Assembly: GCF_016583825.1 (NCBI RefSeq)
Contig: NZ_NRRV01000019.1
Location: 1-64,000, forward strand
Source of the DNA: Thiohalocapsa halophila
Lineage (GTDB): Bacteria; Pseudomonadota; Gammaproteobacteria; Chromatiales; Chromatiaceae
Direction: 5' to 3'
DNA length: 64,000 bases
Below the pieces are notes generated by a model. It was not told the DNA's origin and did no database searches. It was given only the letters and a program-made list of their open reading frames with translations. Positions 52,567 to 64,000 of the stretch are shown one piece after another (within the stretch, counting starts at the first letter, position 1; each line of letters starts with the position of its first letter). The position numbers and the translations under genes are program-made.

Positions 52567-52848
52567 TCAGTCGTCGCAGGCCGCGGTGAAGGCGCTGGGG
52601 CGGGTGCTGCGTGGCGGCGGGGTCAGCGCATAGTCTTCTTCCTGCATCAGCGCGCGCAGCTCGGCCATCTCGTCGGCGAGGGTCCGGGCGGCACGCTGCT
52701 CGGACCATGCCTTGAAGGCCTGATAGTCCTCGGCGTCGATCACTGCGGCGACCAGGCGCTTGCGGTTGTAGATGAGCTGCGGCTCCGCGACGGCCTGCTT
52801 GATCAGCTCCGAGAAGCGCTGTTTTGCATCGGCGATGTTCCAGGACAT
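52567..52848 (-). CDS. Phd/YefM-type antitoxin without a visible toxin
   Basis: The 93-residue protein begins MSWNIADAKQRFSELIKQAV and continues AEPQLIYNRKRLVAAVIDAE, the Phd/YefM DNA-binding fold. The acidic C-terminus (LADEMAELRALMQEEDYALT) would bind a toxin. I chose the ATG at 52848 rather than 52863. No Doc, YoeB or PIN gene lies beside it; the bases between it and the Uma2 gene hold no candidate. Confidence 0.8.
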   Translation of the reverse strand: MSWNIADAKQRFSELIKQAVAEPQLIYNRKRLVAAVIDAEDYQAFKAWSEQRAARTLADEMAELRALMQEEDYALTPPPRSTRPSAFTAACDD

Positions 52849-52922
52849 GGCGGGGCTCCTCATGGACAGAGGTTGTGTCCATTATGGACGGTAAACTCGG
52901 GTCATGGAGCCCCTTCGTCCTG

Positions 52923-55760
<2,838 letters not shown>

Positions 55761-55796
55761 TCGTGACGACGCCCCCTGGACCTCTGGCTCGGGCTC

Positions 55797-58586
55797 TCAG
55801 TTGCCGCCGGCCAGGCGCTGATAAAGGGCGTTGGCCTCCGCCTTCTCCGGGAAGGACTGCGCCTTGAGGTTCAGCAGCACGCGCCGCGCGCCGGCCTCGT
55901 CGCCGGTGCCCGCCAGCGCCTTGGCGTAGCGGAAGGCAATGCTCGGGTCGGTGCTGCCGGCATGGGCCTTGGATAGCAGCGGCAGCGCCGCCTCGTAGTC
56001 GCCCTTGGCCAGCAGCACCGTGCCCTTGGTGTCGATGAAGGCTGCATCCTCGGGATTTAGCTCGAGCGCGCGCTCGGCATAGTCGAGTGCCTCGTCGGGA
56101 TGCTCTTCGGCCAGCAGCATCGCCAGGTTGTTCAGCGCCAGGGGGTTGTCGGGATTGCTGTCGAGCACGCGGCGATACTGCTCGATGGCCAGCGCCGGAT
56201 CGTCCGTTTGGATGCCGAGCTGGGCCAGGGACAGGCGCCCCGCAATACTGTTTGGATGCTCGCGGAGCCAGTTCTTGAGCAGCATCTGGCCCTCTTGCGG
56301 ACGTCCCGCCCGCGCCGTGGCATCGGCGAGCCAGAGGGTATAGGCAGGCTCGTGCGGGCGCGCATCGGCGAGCGCTTCGAGAATGGTCACGGCCTCGGCG
56401 AAGTCGCCCTGCTCGGCGAGGAAGCGCGCCCGTGCAGCGCGCAGCACCGGATGCTCCGGCGACACCCGCAGCAGGCGCTCCATCATGGCTTTGCGCTCGG
56501 CTGCCGTCGGCTGGGCCGCCAGGATGCGCGAGAGCCGATCGTGCTCCAGTGCCGCATCGCGGTCGAGCTCCAGGCCGGCTTCCAGGTTGCTCTGGGCGGC
56601 GGGCAGATCCCCGCTTTGGGCCTTCAGGGAAGCCAGCATGTAGCGGTAGAGGGGCACGGTGGGATTGCGCTCGGCGAGCTCGGTGAGGGTCGCCGTCGCG
56701 GCCCGCGTATCCCCGGCTGCAAGCTCGGCTTGCCCGCGCAGCATCAGCAGGGCCGCCCCGTCAGCCTGTTCCGGCGGTGCCTCGCGCAGCAGGCTGCGGG
56801 CGGCACTGGCGTCGCCGGCTGCGAGATGGCTGCGGGCCAGCACCAGCCGCAGCCGCAGGGCCTCCGGGTTGCGCTTCAAGGCGGCGCGTAGGCGCTCGTT
56901 GAAGGCGTCCGCACCCCCTTCCAGGCGCGCCATGGCGGCACGGGCGAGGGTGACATCGGCGTTCTCTGGGTCGGCGGCCAGCGCTGCATCCAGGGTCGCT
57001 TCGGCCTGCTCCGGCCGATCAGAGCCGAGCTCCAGGGCCGCCAGTGCCAATGCGGCGCGCTCGAAGCTCGGGTCCAGCTCCAGCGCTTTGCCGAAGGCCG
57101 CGCGCGCACCGTCCAGATTGCCCGCCTGCGCCAGCAGCGCGCCTTTGGCGGTGTGTGCCATCGGCGACTTCGGCGAGTGCTCCAGGAAGGCGTCCGCGGC
57201 GGCCATGGCCTGCTGCGGGGCGTCTGCGGCGATCTGGGCGCGCATCAGCAGCATGCGGGCAGGCTGGTTGTCCGGCTCGGCGTCCACCACTCGGGTCAGG
57301 AGCGTCACGGCACCGTCCGCGTCGCCGTTGCCGAGGAGCTGGCGCGCGTGCGCCACCTGTGCGGACGCCAGCTCCGGGAAGCGCTCGGCGGCGCGGGTGA
57401 TGAGCGCCTCGGCCTCGTCGGTGCGGCCTTGGCGGGCCAGTGCCTGGCGCAGCAGCTCCATGGCCAGCGGGCTCGCGTCCGCGGCATCGGCGACTGGGCG
57501 GATGGCGTCTTCGGCGCCCGCGGCGTTGCCTTGCGCGAGCCGGGTGCGGGCGAGTAGTGCCAGCGCCTGGGGATTGTTGGGCACGGCGGCGGTGAGACGC
57601 AGCAGATACTCCTCGGCCTGGGCGTGACGATCCAGGCGATTCAGCGCCAGCGCGGCATAGAAGATTGCCGTGGGGTCGCTGGGCGCCCGGCGCAAATAGG
57701 CCTCGAGGTGCTCGGCCGCTGCGGCATGGTCGCCTTGCAATAGCAGCAATCGGCCCTCCAGGTAGTCCAGACCGGCGAGACGCTCGCGCTGACGGCGCAC
57801 GGCATCGATGTCGGCGGCGGCAGACTCGGGGTTGCGCAGGTCAAGGTGCACCGCCGCGCGCTGATAATGCAGTGGCCAGCTGCTGCGGGCGTAGTCGATG
57901 GCCTTGGTGTAGGCGTCGATGGCCGCTTCGTTGTTCTGCTCGAGCCGCTCCAGGGTGGCGAGGGCCTGCCAGGGGTCCGGCGAGTCCGGATGCAGCTCCA
58001 GCGCGTGCCGGATACTCGCGCGGGCCGCGTCGCTGTTGCCGCGGCGCAATTCGAGCGTCGCCATGCCGAGGGTCGCACGCAGGGAGCTCGGGTCGGCGTC
58101 GATGGCGGCGGAGAAGGCGGCGGCCGCCTCCGCCTCTTTCTCCTGCGACAAGAGCACGCTGCCGCGCAGGGCCAGGAGATCGGCCCGCTGCGTCGGTGTT
58201 GCGTCGGCCGGCGGCTCGGTCCACTCCAGGGCGCGGGACAGCGCCTGCTGCGTCAGCAGCGCTTCCGCCAACGGCACCCGCGTCTCGGCATCATTCGCTC
58301 CGGCCTCGCGGGCGCGCATCAGCTCCTGCTCGGCAGCCAGGGGATCGCCGGCGTCAAGATAGATGCGCCCCAGCAGCAAGCGAGCTTGGGCGTTCTCCGG
58401 GCTCTGCTGCAAGAGATCCTTGAGGCGGACAACGGCACTCTGCAGCTTGCCCTGCTGCCAGTCCTGCTCCGCCTCGCCGAGCGTGGCGGCCGCCGGCAGT
58501 GGCGCAGCCAGCAGCAGCGCGAACAGCGTCAGAAAGCCGACGGACATCCGGCGGCGGTGGGGCGAAGCAGTGCGATGTTTGACCAT
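55797..58586 (-). CDS. Large exported TPR-repeat protein, PrsT-like
   Basis: The 929-residue protein has a signal peptide ([20 protein letters not shown] within the first 35 residues) and then about twenty tandem TPR units through its whole length (for example [60 protein letters not shown]). This resembles PrsT of the exosortase/PEP-CTERM system, without the lipobox Cys that some members have. No exosortase genes are present. I chose the ATG at 58586; GGAGG lies 12 bases upstream and abuts another ATG at 58598. Confidence 0.75.
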   Translation of the reverse strand: MVKHRTASPHRRRMSVGFLTLFALLLAAPLPAAATLGEAEQDWQQGKLQSAVVRLKDLLQQSPENAQARLLLGRIYLDAGDPLAAEQELMRAREAGANDAETRVPLAEALLTQQALSRALEWTEPPADATPTQRADLLALRGSVLLSQEKEAEAAAAFSAAIDADPSSLRATLGMATLELRRGNSDAARASIRHALELHPDSPDPWQALATLERLEQNNEAAIDAYTKAIDYARSSWPLHYQRAAVHLDLRNPESAAADIDAVRRQRERLAGLDYLEGRLLLLQGDHAAAAEHLEAYLRRAPSDPTAIFYAALALNRLDRHAQAEEYLLRLTAAVPNNPQALALLARTRLAQGNAAGAEDAIRPVADAADASPLAMELLRQALARQGRTDEAEALITRAAERFPELASAQVAHARQLLGNGDADGAVTLLTRVVDAEPDNQPARMLLMRAQIAADAPQQAMAAADAFLEHSPKSPMAHTAKGALLAQAGNLDGARAAFGKALELDPSFERAALALAALELGSDRPEQAEATLDAALAADPENADVTLARAAMARLEGGADAFNERLRAALKRNPEALRLRLVLARSHLAAGDASAARSLLREAPPEQADGAALLMLRGQAELAAGDTRAATATLTELAERNPTVPLYRYMLASLKAQSGDLPAAQSNLEAGLELDRDAALEHDRLSRILAAQPTAAERKAMMERLLRVSPEHPVLRAARARFLAEQGDFAEAVTILEALADARPHEPAYTLWLADATARAGRPQEGQMLLKNWLREHPNSIAGRLSLAQLGIQTDDPALAIEQYRRVLDSNPDNPLALNNLAMLLAEEHPDEALDYAERALELNPEDAAFIDTKGTVLLAKGDYEAALPLLSKAHAGSTDPSIAFRYAKALAGTGDEAGARRVLLNLKAQSFPEKAEANALYQRLAGGN

Positions 58587-58799
58587 GGCTGCGGTCATCC
58601 TCCAGCAGTAGCGCGGCAGCGACAAAATGTTAGCAATCCCCAAGCCGCCGGACGCAGTGCGCTGTGGACGCGGCTGCCTTTTGCCGACGAGTTGCGCGAG
58701 CGCCATGATCCACCCTGACATGCGGCCCGGGCGTACTGCCGCCCGGTGCATTGGTCACTGCGCGCAGGGTCTAGTCGCGGTTGGCGGACATCGACTCCG

Positions 58800-59672
58800 T
58801 TAGCCGCGCCCCGCCTCCAGTGCGTTGATGCGATCCTGCAACGGCGGATGGCTCGCGAACAGCTTCTTCAGCCCCTCGCCGATGTTGCCGGAAATGCCGA
58901 ATGCGGCGAATTCGCCGGCAGGGAGGTCATGCGGCTCGTGTACGCGCTGCAGCGCGCGCAGGGCTGCGATCATACGCTCGCGGCCGGCGAGGCGTGCGCC
59001 GCCGGCGTCGGCTCGAAACTCGCGAAAGCGCGAGAACCACATGACGACGATGGACGCGAGGACGCCGAGAACGATCTCCGCGATGATGGAGACCACGAAA
59101 TAGCCGATGCCGACCCCGCCGCTGTCGTCGTTGCCGCGCAGCGCGGAGTCGACGAAGCCGCCGATGACCCGCGCGAGCACGATGACGAAGGTGTTGAGCA
59201 CGCCCTGGATCAGCGCCAGTGTCACCATGTCGCCGTTGGCGACGTGGCTTATCTCGTGACCCACCACGGCTTCCACTTCGTCCCGGCTCATGTGCTGGAG
59301 CAAACCCGTGCTGACGGCCACCAGGGCATCGTTGCGGTTCCAGCCGGTGGCGAAGGCGTTCGGGTCCGGTTGGTCGAAAATGCCCACCTCGGGCATGCGG
59401 ATGCCGCTCTGCTCGGACTGCTTGCGCACGATCTCGAACAGCCATTGCTCGAACGGGGTCTGCGGCTGCTCGATGATCTGCACGCCCATGGAGCGCTTGG
59501 CGAGCCACTTGGACATGAGCAGCGAAATCATGGAGCCGCCGAAGCCGAAGACGAGCGCCAAAATCAGCAGCCCGCTGCCGGTGCGTGACGACACGCCGAG
59601 GATGGTCAACACGATGTAGAGCACGGTCACGACCGCGAAGTTGGTCGCGACAAACAGCAAGACTCTCAACAT
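58800..59672 (-). CDS. htpX: Protease HtpX
   Basis: HtpX is a zinc metalloprotease of the inner membrane that degrades damaged membrane proteins with FtsH. The 290-residue protein has two N-terminal membrane helices ([40 protein letters not shown]), the [19 protein letters not shown] zinc motif, two more helices and the third ligand Glu region ([20 protein letters not shown]). I chose the ATG at 59672, which gives the classic MLRVLLFxATN start. CpxR control is known elsewhere; nothing here shows it. Confidence 0.95.
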   Translation of the reverse strand: MLRVLLFVATNFAVVTVLYIVLTILGVSSRTGSGLLILALVFGFGGSMISLLMSKWLAKRSMGVQIIEQPQTPFEQWLFEIVRKQSEQSGIRMPEVGIFDQPDPNAFATGWNRNDALVAVSTGLLQHMSRDEVEAVVGHEISHVANGDMVTLALIQGVLNTFVIVLARVIGGFVDSALRGNDDSGGVGIGYFVVSIIAEIVLGVLASIVVMWFSRFREFRADAGGARLAGRERMIAALRALQRVHEPHDLPAGEFAAFGISGNIGEGLKKLFASHPPLQDRINALEAGRG

Positions 59673-59839
59673 CTGCGGGGTTCTCCCAGTGGTTGGCGAT
59701 GGATTTGATTGTCGGACAGGGATTTCCAGCGTCGATAACATGGATGCTGGCGGCCGCCGGCGCAAGCTAAGCGCCGCCCGCGGGCACGCGAGGGCTCTGA
59801 CGGCGCCGGCGAGCTCCATCCCAGCCCCGTCCCGGGGGG

Positions 59840-59868
59840 TAGACAGCCGGAGAGCTGCTGATTATACT
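59840..59868 (+). promoter_or_regulatory. Sigma70 promoter for tRNA-Ala
   Basis: TAGACA (-35), 17 bases, TATACT (-10), with the tRNA starting 13 bases after the -10. Near-consensus in both sequence and spacing. Confidence 0.8.
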
Positions 59869-59880
59869 GCGCCGCTTTCT

Positions 59881-59956
59881 GGGGCCATAGCTCAGCTGGG
59901 AGAGCGCAACACTGGCAGTGTTGAGGTCGGCGGTTCGATCCCGCCTGGCTCCACCA
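59881..59956 (+). tRNA. tRNA-Ala (GGC)
   Basis: GGGGCCATAGCTCAGCTGGG begins a full cloverleaf. The acceptor stem GGGGCCA/TGGCTCC contains the G3-U70 pair that identifies alanine tRNA. The anticodon loop CTGGCAG gives GGC. CCA is encoded at 59954-59956. Confidence 0.98.
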
Positions 59957-59972
59957 AACATTTCAAAGGCGC

Positions 59973-60011
59973 AAAAATCCGGCCGGCCGCAGTCGCGGCC
60001 GGCCGATTTTT
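59973..60011. terminator. Strong bidirectional hairpin between tRNA-Ala and tRNA-Glu
   Basis: AAAAATC, C, GGCCGGCCGC, a short loop, then GCGGCCGGCC and GATTTTT: a stem of about 17 pairs with a single bulged base, flanked by A and T runs on either side. It would end transcription from tRNA-Ala before tRNA-Glu. Confidence 0.8.
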
Positions 60012-60029
60012 CGTCTGGACTCTGCTTCG

Positions 60030-60105
60030 GTCCCCATCGTCTAGAGGCCTAGGACACCGCCCTTTCACGGCGGCAACCGGGGTTCGAATCCCCGTGGGGA
60101 CGCCA
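60030..60105 (+). tRNA. tRNA-Glu (TTC)
   Basis: GTCCCCATCGTCTAGAGGCC begins a full cloverleaf. The acceptor stem GTCCCCA/TGGGGAC is intact, the anticodon loop CTTTCAC gives TTC, and the T-loop GGTTCGAATCC is standard. CCA is encoded. No separate promoter is obvious. Confidence 0.98.
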
Positions 60106-60393
60106 CTCTCGGTAGAGGGGTTGTGCCGCGCGTCGGTGCAGCCCTTTTGCGTTGCCTGGCCGTGGCGCCAGCGCCAGCCGTTCTCGCCAGCGCTGAACGG
60201 CAATATGCTCTGCGGTGACCCGGCGACGCATCCGGCGCGCTACGCGGCCTTGTATCGACCGGCGCGTGGCGGCGTTAATCCAGCGCTCTGCATGGCGGTG
60301 TTCTCCTCCAAAGAACCACCGCCGAGTCTCGACAGCGCGGATCTTTGCGCAATCTACTGCTACGAGCGTTGAGAGGACTGGGGCAGCAGTGCC

Positions 60394-60720
60394 ATGGCTT
60401 GGATCTACTTGGTCGCCGCTGGGCTCTTTGAGTGGGGCTGGCCGGTGGGGCTCAAGCTCGGGATGACCGATGCGGGGATACGTTGGGGCTGGCTCGCCTT
60501 CTCTGTGCTCTGCATCGCCGCCAGTGGCACGCTGTTGTTGCTCGCGCAGCGCACCATCCCGATGGGCACGGCTTACGCCGTGTGGACCGGCATCGGCGCC
60601 GTGGGCACCTTCGTGCTCGGTCTGCTTTTGTTCGCGGAGCCGGCAAGTCTAGCGCGCTTCTTCTTCGTCGGCCTCATCGTCATCGGCATCGTCGGCCTCA
60701 AGATCGCCTCACCGGATTGA
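60394..60720 (+). CDS. sugE: SMR-family guanidinium/quaternary ammonium exporter (SugE/Gdx)
   Basis: The 108-residue protein has four membrane helices and the SMR signature with the essential Glu in YLVAAGLFEWGWPVGLKLGM. The later segment IPMGTAYAVWTGIGAVGTFV is typical of the SugE/Gdx branch, which exports guanidinium. It acts as a dual-topology dimer. I looked for a guanidine riboswitch in 60106-60393 and saw none; that gap holds nothing else that I recognise. Confidence 0.93.
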   Translation: MAWIYLVAAGLFEWGWPVGLKLGMTDAGIRWGWLAFSVLCIAASGTLLLLAQRTIPMGTAYAVWTGIGAVGTFVLGLLLFAEPASLARFFFVGLIVIGIVGLKIASPD

Positions 60721-60726
60721 TACAAA

Positions 60727-60758
60727 AAACCGCCCGGGCCTGGAGCCTCGGGCGGTTT
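60727..60758. terminator. Bidirectional terminator between sugE and sodB
   Basis: AAACCGCCCG and CGGGCGGTTT are exact complements around 12 bases, preceded by an A-run. It serves both converging genes. Confidence 0.92.
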
Positions 60759-60819
60759 GTTCCGACTGCGTTCGGCGGAGTCAGCCGCCGCAGTCATCTG
60801 CTGGGCTCGGCTCTATCGG

Positions 60820-61401
60820 TCAGCCCGCGTAGTTGGCGGCCACGAAGTCCCAGTTGACCTTGTCCCAGATCGCTTCGAGGTACTTGGGCCGCGCGTTGCG
60901 GTAGTCGATGTAGTAGGCGTGCTCCCAGACATCCACGGTGAGCAGCGGCGTCAGGCCCTCGGTCAGCGGGTTGCCGGCGTTGGAGGTGTTGTGGATGTCC
61001 ACCCCGCCGTCGGCGGTCTTCACCAGCCAGGTCCAGCCGGAGCCGAAGTTGGTGGCCGCGGATTGGTTGAAGGCCTTCTTGAAGTCATCGAAGGAGCCCC
61101 ACTTGGCCTTGATGGCATCTCCCACTGCGCCAGCCGGCTCACCGCCGCCGTTCGGGCTCAGGCAGTTCCAGTAGAAGGTGTGGTTCCAGACCTGGGCGGC
61201 GTTGTTGAAGACACCGCCGGAGGCGTTCTTGATGATGTCCTCCAGGGACATGCTCTCGAAGTCGGTGCCCGGAATCAGGTTGTTCAGATTGTTGACATAG
61301 GTCTGGTGGTGCTTGCCGTAGTGGTACTCGAGGGTTTCCGCGGAGATCACGGGCTCGAGGGCGTTTTTCTCGTACGGCAGGGCGGGGAGCTCATGGGCCA
61401 T
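60820..61401 (-). CDS. sodB: Iron superoxide dismutase
   Basis: SodB converts superoxide to oxygen and hydrogen peroxide in the cytoplasm. The 193-residue protein has the metal ligands in order: His in [15 protein letters not shown], His in [16 protein letters not shown], and Asp and His in [20 protein letters not shown]. The [11 protein letters not shown] form points to the iron type. The ATG at 61401 has AGGAGG upstream. The gap to hyuB (61402-61642) shows no gene. Confidence 0.97.
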   Translation of the reverse strand: MAHELPALPYEKNALEPVISAETLEYHYGKHHQTYVNNLNNLIPGTDFESMSLEDIIKNASGGVFNNAAQVWNHTFYWNCLSPNGGGEPAGAVGDAIKAKWGSFDDFKKAFNQSAATNFGSGWTWLVKTADGGVDIHNTSNAGNPLTEGLTPLLTVDVWEHAYYIDYRNARPKYLEAIWDKVNWDFVAANYAG

Positions 61402-61642
61402 GGTTCGCCTCCTGATTGACGGATGGTGAAGAGATCGGCTGCTTGGCCGTTGGTTTCGCTCGCTGCGGCAATCTTGTGCCCGCAATGGGGTATCTCAAGA
61501 CGCTCGCGGGCCGCGGATGCCATGGCCTGCGCGGCTTTGCCGCGGAGCGGGCGGTATGTGAGGATAACCGCCGGCATCCACTCGCTGCCGCGGGGCCCGC
61601 GTACCGGGCTGGTCCCCGGCACCCCAGCCCGCCAGCGCCGCC

Positions 61643-63232
61643 ATGAACGCTATTCAGCTCAGCCTGTTCGTCAGCCGCCTCGCGGCCGTCTGCGACGAGA
61701 TGGCGGCGGTGCTGCGCAACGCTGCGCTGTCGCCGAATATCCGCGACCGCCTGGATTTCTCCTGCGCCGTCTTCGATGCCGACGGCGCCCTCTGCGCCCA
61801 GGCGGCGCACATCCCGGTGCACCTCGGCAGTATGGCCTATGCCATGGCGGACCTCGTGGCAAGGTTCGAGTGGGCCGACGGCGACATGGTCATCGTCAAC
61901 GACCCCTTCCTCGGCGGCACGCATCTGCCGGACGTGACCCTGGTCGCCCCGGTGTTCGTGCCTGCCGCTGCGGATGCGGCCAAGCCGGTGCTGGCGGGCT
62001 TCGTGGCCAACCGTGCCCACCACGCGGACATCGGCGCCAGCACGCCGGGCTCCATGCCGATCTCGGAACGTCTGGAGGAGGAGGGCGTTGTCATCCCGCC
62101 GCAACGGCTGGTGCACGCCGGCATCGTCGACGACGGGGTGCTCGCCGAGATCACCGGCGGCACGCGCAGCCCCGACCATGCGCGCGGCGATTTCTTCGCG
62201 CAGATCGGGGCGAACCGCGCCGGTCGCGCGCGTATCGCCGAGCCGGCGGCGGCGCGGGGCCTTCGGGCGTTCCGCGACGGCCTGCGGACCATGAACGATT
62301 ATGGCGAGCGCCTCGCGCGGCAGACGCTGCGGGCCATTCCTGATGGTCGCTACGTCTTCGAGGATGTCCTCGACGACGATGGCAAGGGACAGCTGGACAT
62401 TCCGATTCGACTGGCGCTCACCATTGCCGGCGATAGCGCCCATTGCGACTTCAGCGGCACGGCGGCGCAGGTGGCGGGCAACGTCAACTGTCCGCTGGCC
62501 GTCGCGGCGGCTGCGGTCTTCTACTGTTTCCGCTGCTTGATGCCGCGGGAGACCCCCGCCTGCGCCGGTTCGCTACGCCCGATCACGTTGGATGCGCCGG
62601 CCGGCTGTTTGGTGAACGCGCAGCGCCCGGCTGCGGTGGCCGCAGGAAATGTCGAGACTAGCAGCCGCATCGTGGATGTGGTGCTGGGCGCGCTGGCGCA
62701 GGCCGAGAACGAGCACTGGCAGGCCGAGATCCCGGCCGCGAGCCACGGCAGCATGAACAACCTGGCCATCGGCGGTGTGCTCGACGGTGCCCCCTGGGAC
62801 TACTACGAAACCATCGGCGGTGGCATGGGGGCGGGCCGGGCTGGCGGTGGCCTCTCCGCGGTGCAAACGCACATGACCAATACCCTGAACACGCCGGTGG
62901 AGGTCATCGAGTCGCGCTTTCCGTTGCGGGTCACGCGTTACGCCATTCGCGACGGCTCCGGCGGTGCCGGGGAGCGCGCCGGCGGGAACGGCCTGATCCG
63001 AGAGCTTCAATGCCTGGCACCGGCGCACGCGACGCTCATCGGCGAGCGCCGGCGGCATGCCCCCTGGGGGCTCGAGGGCGGAGCTGCGGGGCAGCCCGGG
63101 GCGCAATGGCACAACGACCGCCCGCTCCCCGGCAAGGTGGCCCTGGATCTGGCCCCCGGCGACCGGCTGCGCATCGAGACACCGGGTGGCGGCGGCTACG
63201 GCGCGGAGCCCGAGGCACGGCGCTCGGAGTGA
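61643..63232 (+). CDS. hyuB: Hydantoinase B/oxoprolinase family protein
   Basis: The 529-residue protein matches the HyuB subunit of ATP-dependent hydantoinases/oxoprolinases: [20 protein letters not shown] plus [30 protein letters not shown], the [14 protein letters not shown] motif, [20 protein letters not shown] and the terminal [15 protein letters not shown]. It opens cyclic amides with ATP. The HyuA partner, normally adjacent, is absent here: sodB lies upstream on the other strand and asnO downstream. HyuA may be elsewhere. Confidence 0.9.
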   Translation: MNAIQLSLFVSRLAAVCDEMAAVLRNAALSPNIRDRLDFSCAVFDADGALCAQAAHIPVHLGSMAYAMADLVARFEWADGDMVIVNDPFLGGTHLPDVTLVAPVFVPAAADAAKPVLAGFVANRAHHADIGASTPGSMPISERLEEEGVVIPPQRLVHAGIVDDGVLAEITGGTRSPDHARGDFFAQIGANRAGRARIAEPAAARGLRAFRDGLRTMNDYGERLARQTLRAIPDGRYVFEDVLDDDGKGQLDIPIRLALTIAGDSAHCDFSGTAAQVAGNVNCPLAVAAAAVFYCFRCLMPRETPACAGSLRPITLDAPAGCLVNAQRPAAVAAGNVETSSRIVDVVLGALAQAENEHWQAEIPAASHGSMNNLAIGGVLDGAPWDYYETIGGGMGAGRAGGGLSAVQTHMTNTLNTPVEVIESRFPLRVTRYAIRDGSGGAGERAGGNGLIRELQCLAPAHATLIGERRRHAPWGLEGGAAGQPGAQWHNDRPLPGKVALDLAPGDRLRIETPGGGGYGAEPEARRSE

Positions 63233-63353
63233 CCGAGGCGAGCCTTAGCGGATTAGACTGACGAGCATCGTGCCCTCGGCCCTCGGCTCCAGCGTCTTGC
63301 TCCGGACAGGCCCGTGAGCGGTCCGTGCCTCAACCCGATCCAGGAGACCCCCT

Positions 63354-64000
63354 ATGTGCGGCATTTGCGGCGAGCTGCGCCTCGACGGCGCCCCGGCGGA
63401 CCTGACGGCCATCGGCCGGATGCTCGGGCCCTTGGTGCGGCGCGGGCCGGATCATGGGGGTAGCTACAGCGACGGGCCGCTCGGCTTCGGCCACCGCCGG
63501 TTGTCGATCATCGACCTGTCGGTGCGCGCCAACCAGCCCATGGTGGACCAGGGGCTCGGGCTGGCCCTGGTGTTCAACGGCAGCATTTACAACTATCCGG
63601 AGCTGCGCCGGGAGCTGATCGGGCTCGGCTACCAATTCTTCTCCGACGGCGACACGGAGGTGATGCTGAAGGCCTGGCACGCCTGGGGCGAGGACTGTGT
63701 GGCGCGGCTGCACGGGATGTTCGCCTTCGCCATCTGGGACGCCAACCGCAAGTGCCTGTTCCTGGCCCGGGACCGCTTCGGCATCAAGCCGCTGTACTGG
63801 ACCGAGGACGCCAAGCGCGTGCGCTTCGCGTCCAACACCCAGTCGCTGTTGGCCGGCGGCGGCGTGGACACCAGCATCGACCCTGTGGCGCTGCACAACC
63901 TGTTTACGCTGCATGCGGTGGTGCCGGCGCCGCGGACCGTCTTGACCGGCATCCGCAAGCTCAAGCCCGCCCATTGGCTGCGTATCGACGCCGACGGCCG
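63354..64000 (+). CDS. asnO: N-acetylglutaminylglutamine amidotransferase, N-terminal part (cut by window end)
   Basis: The frame stays open to the window end, giving 215 residues of a class II glutaminase of the asparagine synthetase type. It begins MCGICGELRLDGAPADLTAI with the N-terminal nucleophile Cys. RRGPDHGGSYSDGPLGFGHR plus RLSIIDLS, VFNGSIYNYPELRRELIGLG, SDGDTEVMLKAWHAWGEDCV and LHNLFTLHAVVPAPRTVLTG follow; the CGELR start and LHAVVPAPRT are typical of the NAGGN osmolyte enzyme, not of AsnB. AGGAG precedes the ATG at 63354. The usual partner, an NAGGN synthetase, would lie beyond the window. Confidence 0.85.
   Translation, partial: MCGICGELRLDGAPADLTAIGRMLGPLVRRGPDHGGSYSDGPLGFGHRRLSIIDLSVRANQPMVDQGLGLALVFNGSIYNYPELRRELIGLGYQFFSDGDTEVMLKAWHAWGEDCVARLHGMFAFAIWDANRKCLFLARDRFGIKPLYWTEDAKRVRFASNTQSLLAGGGVDTSIDPVALHNLFTLHAVVPAPRTVLTGIRKLKPAHWLRIDADG

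Noticed and set aside
60106-60393. Guanidine riboswitch before sugE
   Set aside because: Neither the conserved ykkC core nor paired ACGR-loop hairpins of the mini-ykkC type are visible.

Overview
Organism. The window is GC-rich, densely coded and gammaproteobacterial in style. It carries a full-length single-chain PurL, UvrA and UvrB, GlcD/GlcE/GlcF as three genes, SodB of the iron type, CysZ and HtpX. Three features suggest an autotrophic, diazotrophic sulfur-type bacterium, perhaps of the Chromatiales: the DabA/DabB inorganic-carbon pump, nitrogenase accessory genes (nifV, nifW, nifZ, nifM, cowN) and a BLUF light sensor. The last gene looks like the amidotransferase for the osmolyte NAGGN, which would suit a salt-exposed habitat. 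This taxonomic reading is inference.

Layout. 1-3000 is an eroded accessory patch: a nuclease-like C-terminus, a sigma54 regulator with two internal deletions, a frameshifted Rhs-like fragment, a vapBC pair whose toxin has lost a catalytic Asp, and a short-chain dehydrogenase remnant. 3029-7015 is purL. 7399-8572 holds a BLUF protein and a tandem array of palindromic repeats. 8573-12311 is a leftward nifV-TPR-nifW-nifZ-nifM operon. 12489-17885 has a DUF29 protein, a Mut7-C protein and an M48 protease whose start codons overlap head to head, an intact universal stress gene with a collapsed copy nearby, a frameshifted antitoxin and a PDC-sensor protein. 18052-22371 is dabBA (leftward). 23302-32853 is a rightward carbon cluster: a phosphoketolase-like ThDP enzyme, a four-carbon acid sugar kinase (DUF1537), glcD, a PIN/NYN-like protein, glcE, glcF and a MaoC-like hydratase. 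33010-38020 runs leftward: a DNA glycosylase, an EamA transporter, a sulfotransferase, brnTA and uvrB. 38324-52407 is mostly housekeeping: an aminotransferase, a pseudopilin, tRNA-Asn, hemP (57 aa), cobD, an FmdB-like protein, pta-ackA, cysZ, a SirB1-like protein, three unknown or envelope proteins, cowN and a Uma2 nuclease. 52567-59672 runs leftward: a Phd antitoxin, uvrA, a long TPR protein and htpX. 59881-64000 holds tRNA-Ala, tRNA-Glu, a guanidinium exporter, sodB, hyuB and the truncated NAGGN amidotransferase gene.

How it fits together. DabAB would raise internal bicarbonate for CO2 fixation. GlcDEF would oxidise the glycolate made by the oxygenase side reaction of RuBisCO. The phosphoketolase-like enzyme and acid-sugar kinase, upstream of glcD, may handle a related sugar-acid by-product. 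A bipartite 30-base motif lies upstream of both dabB and the phosphoketolase-like gene and nowhere else that I noticed, which suggests shared control. The nif genes supply homocitrate and MoFe maturation factors; cowN, about 39 kb away, has a good sigma54 promoter. Many intergenic gaps hold two families of REP-like palindromes and remnants of genes and toxin-antitoxin loci.
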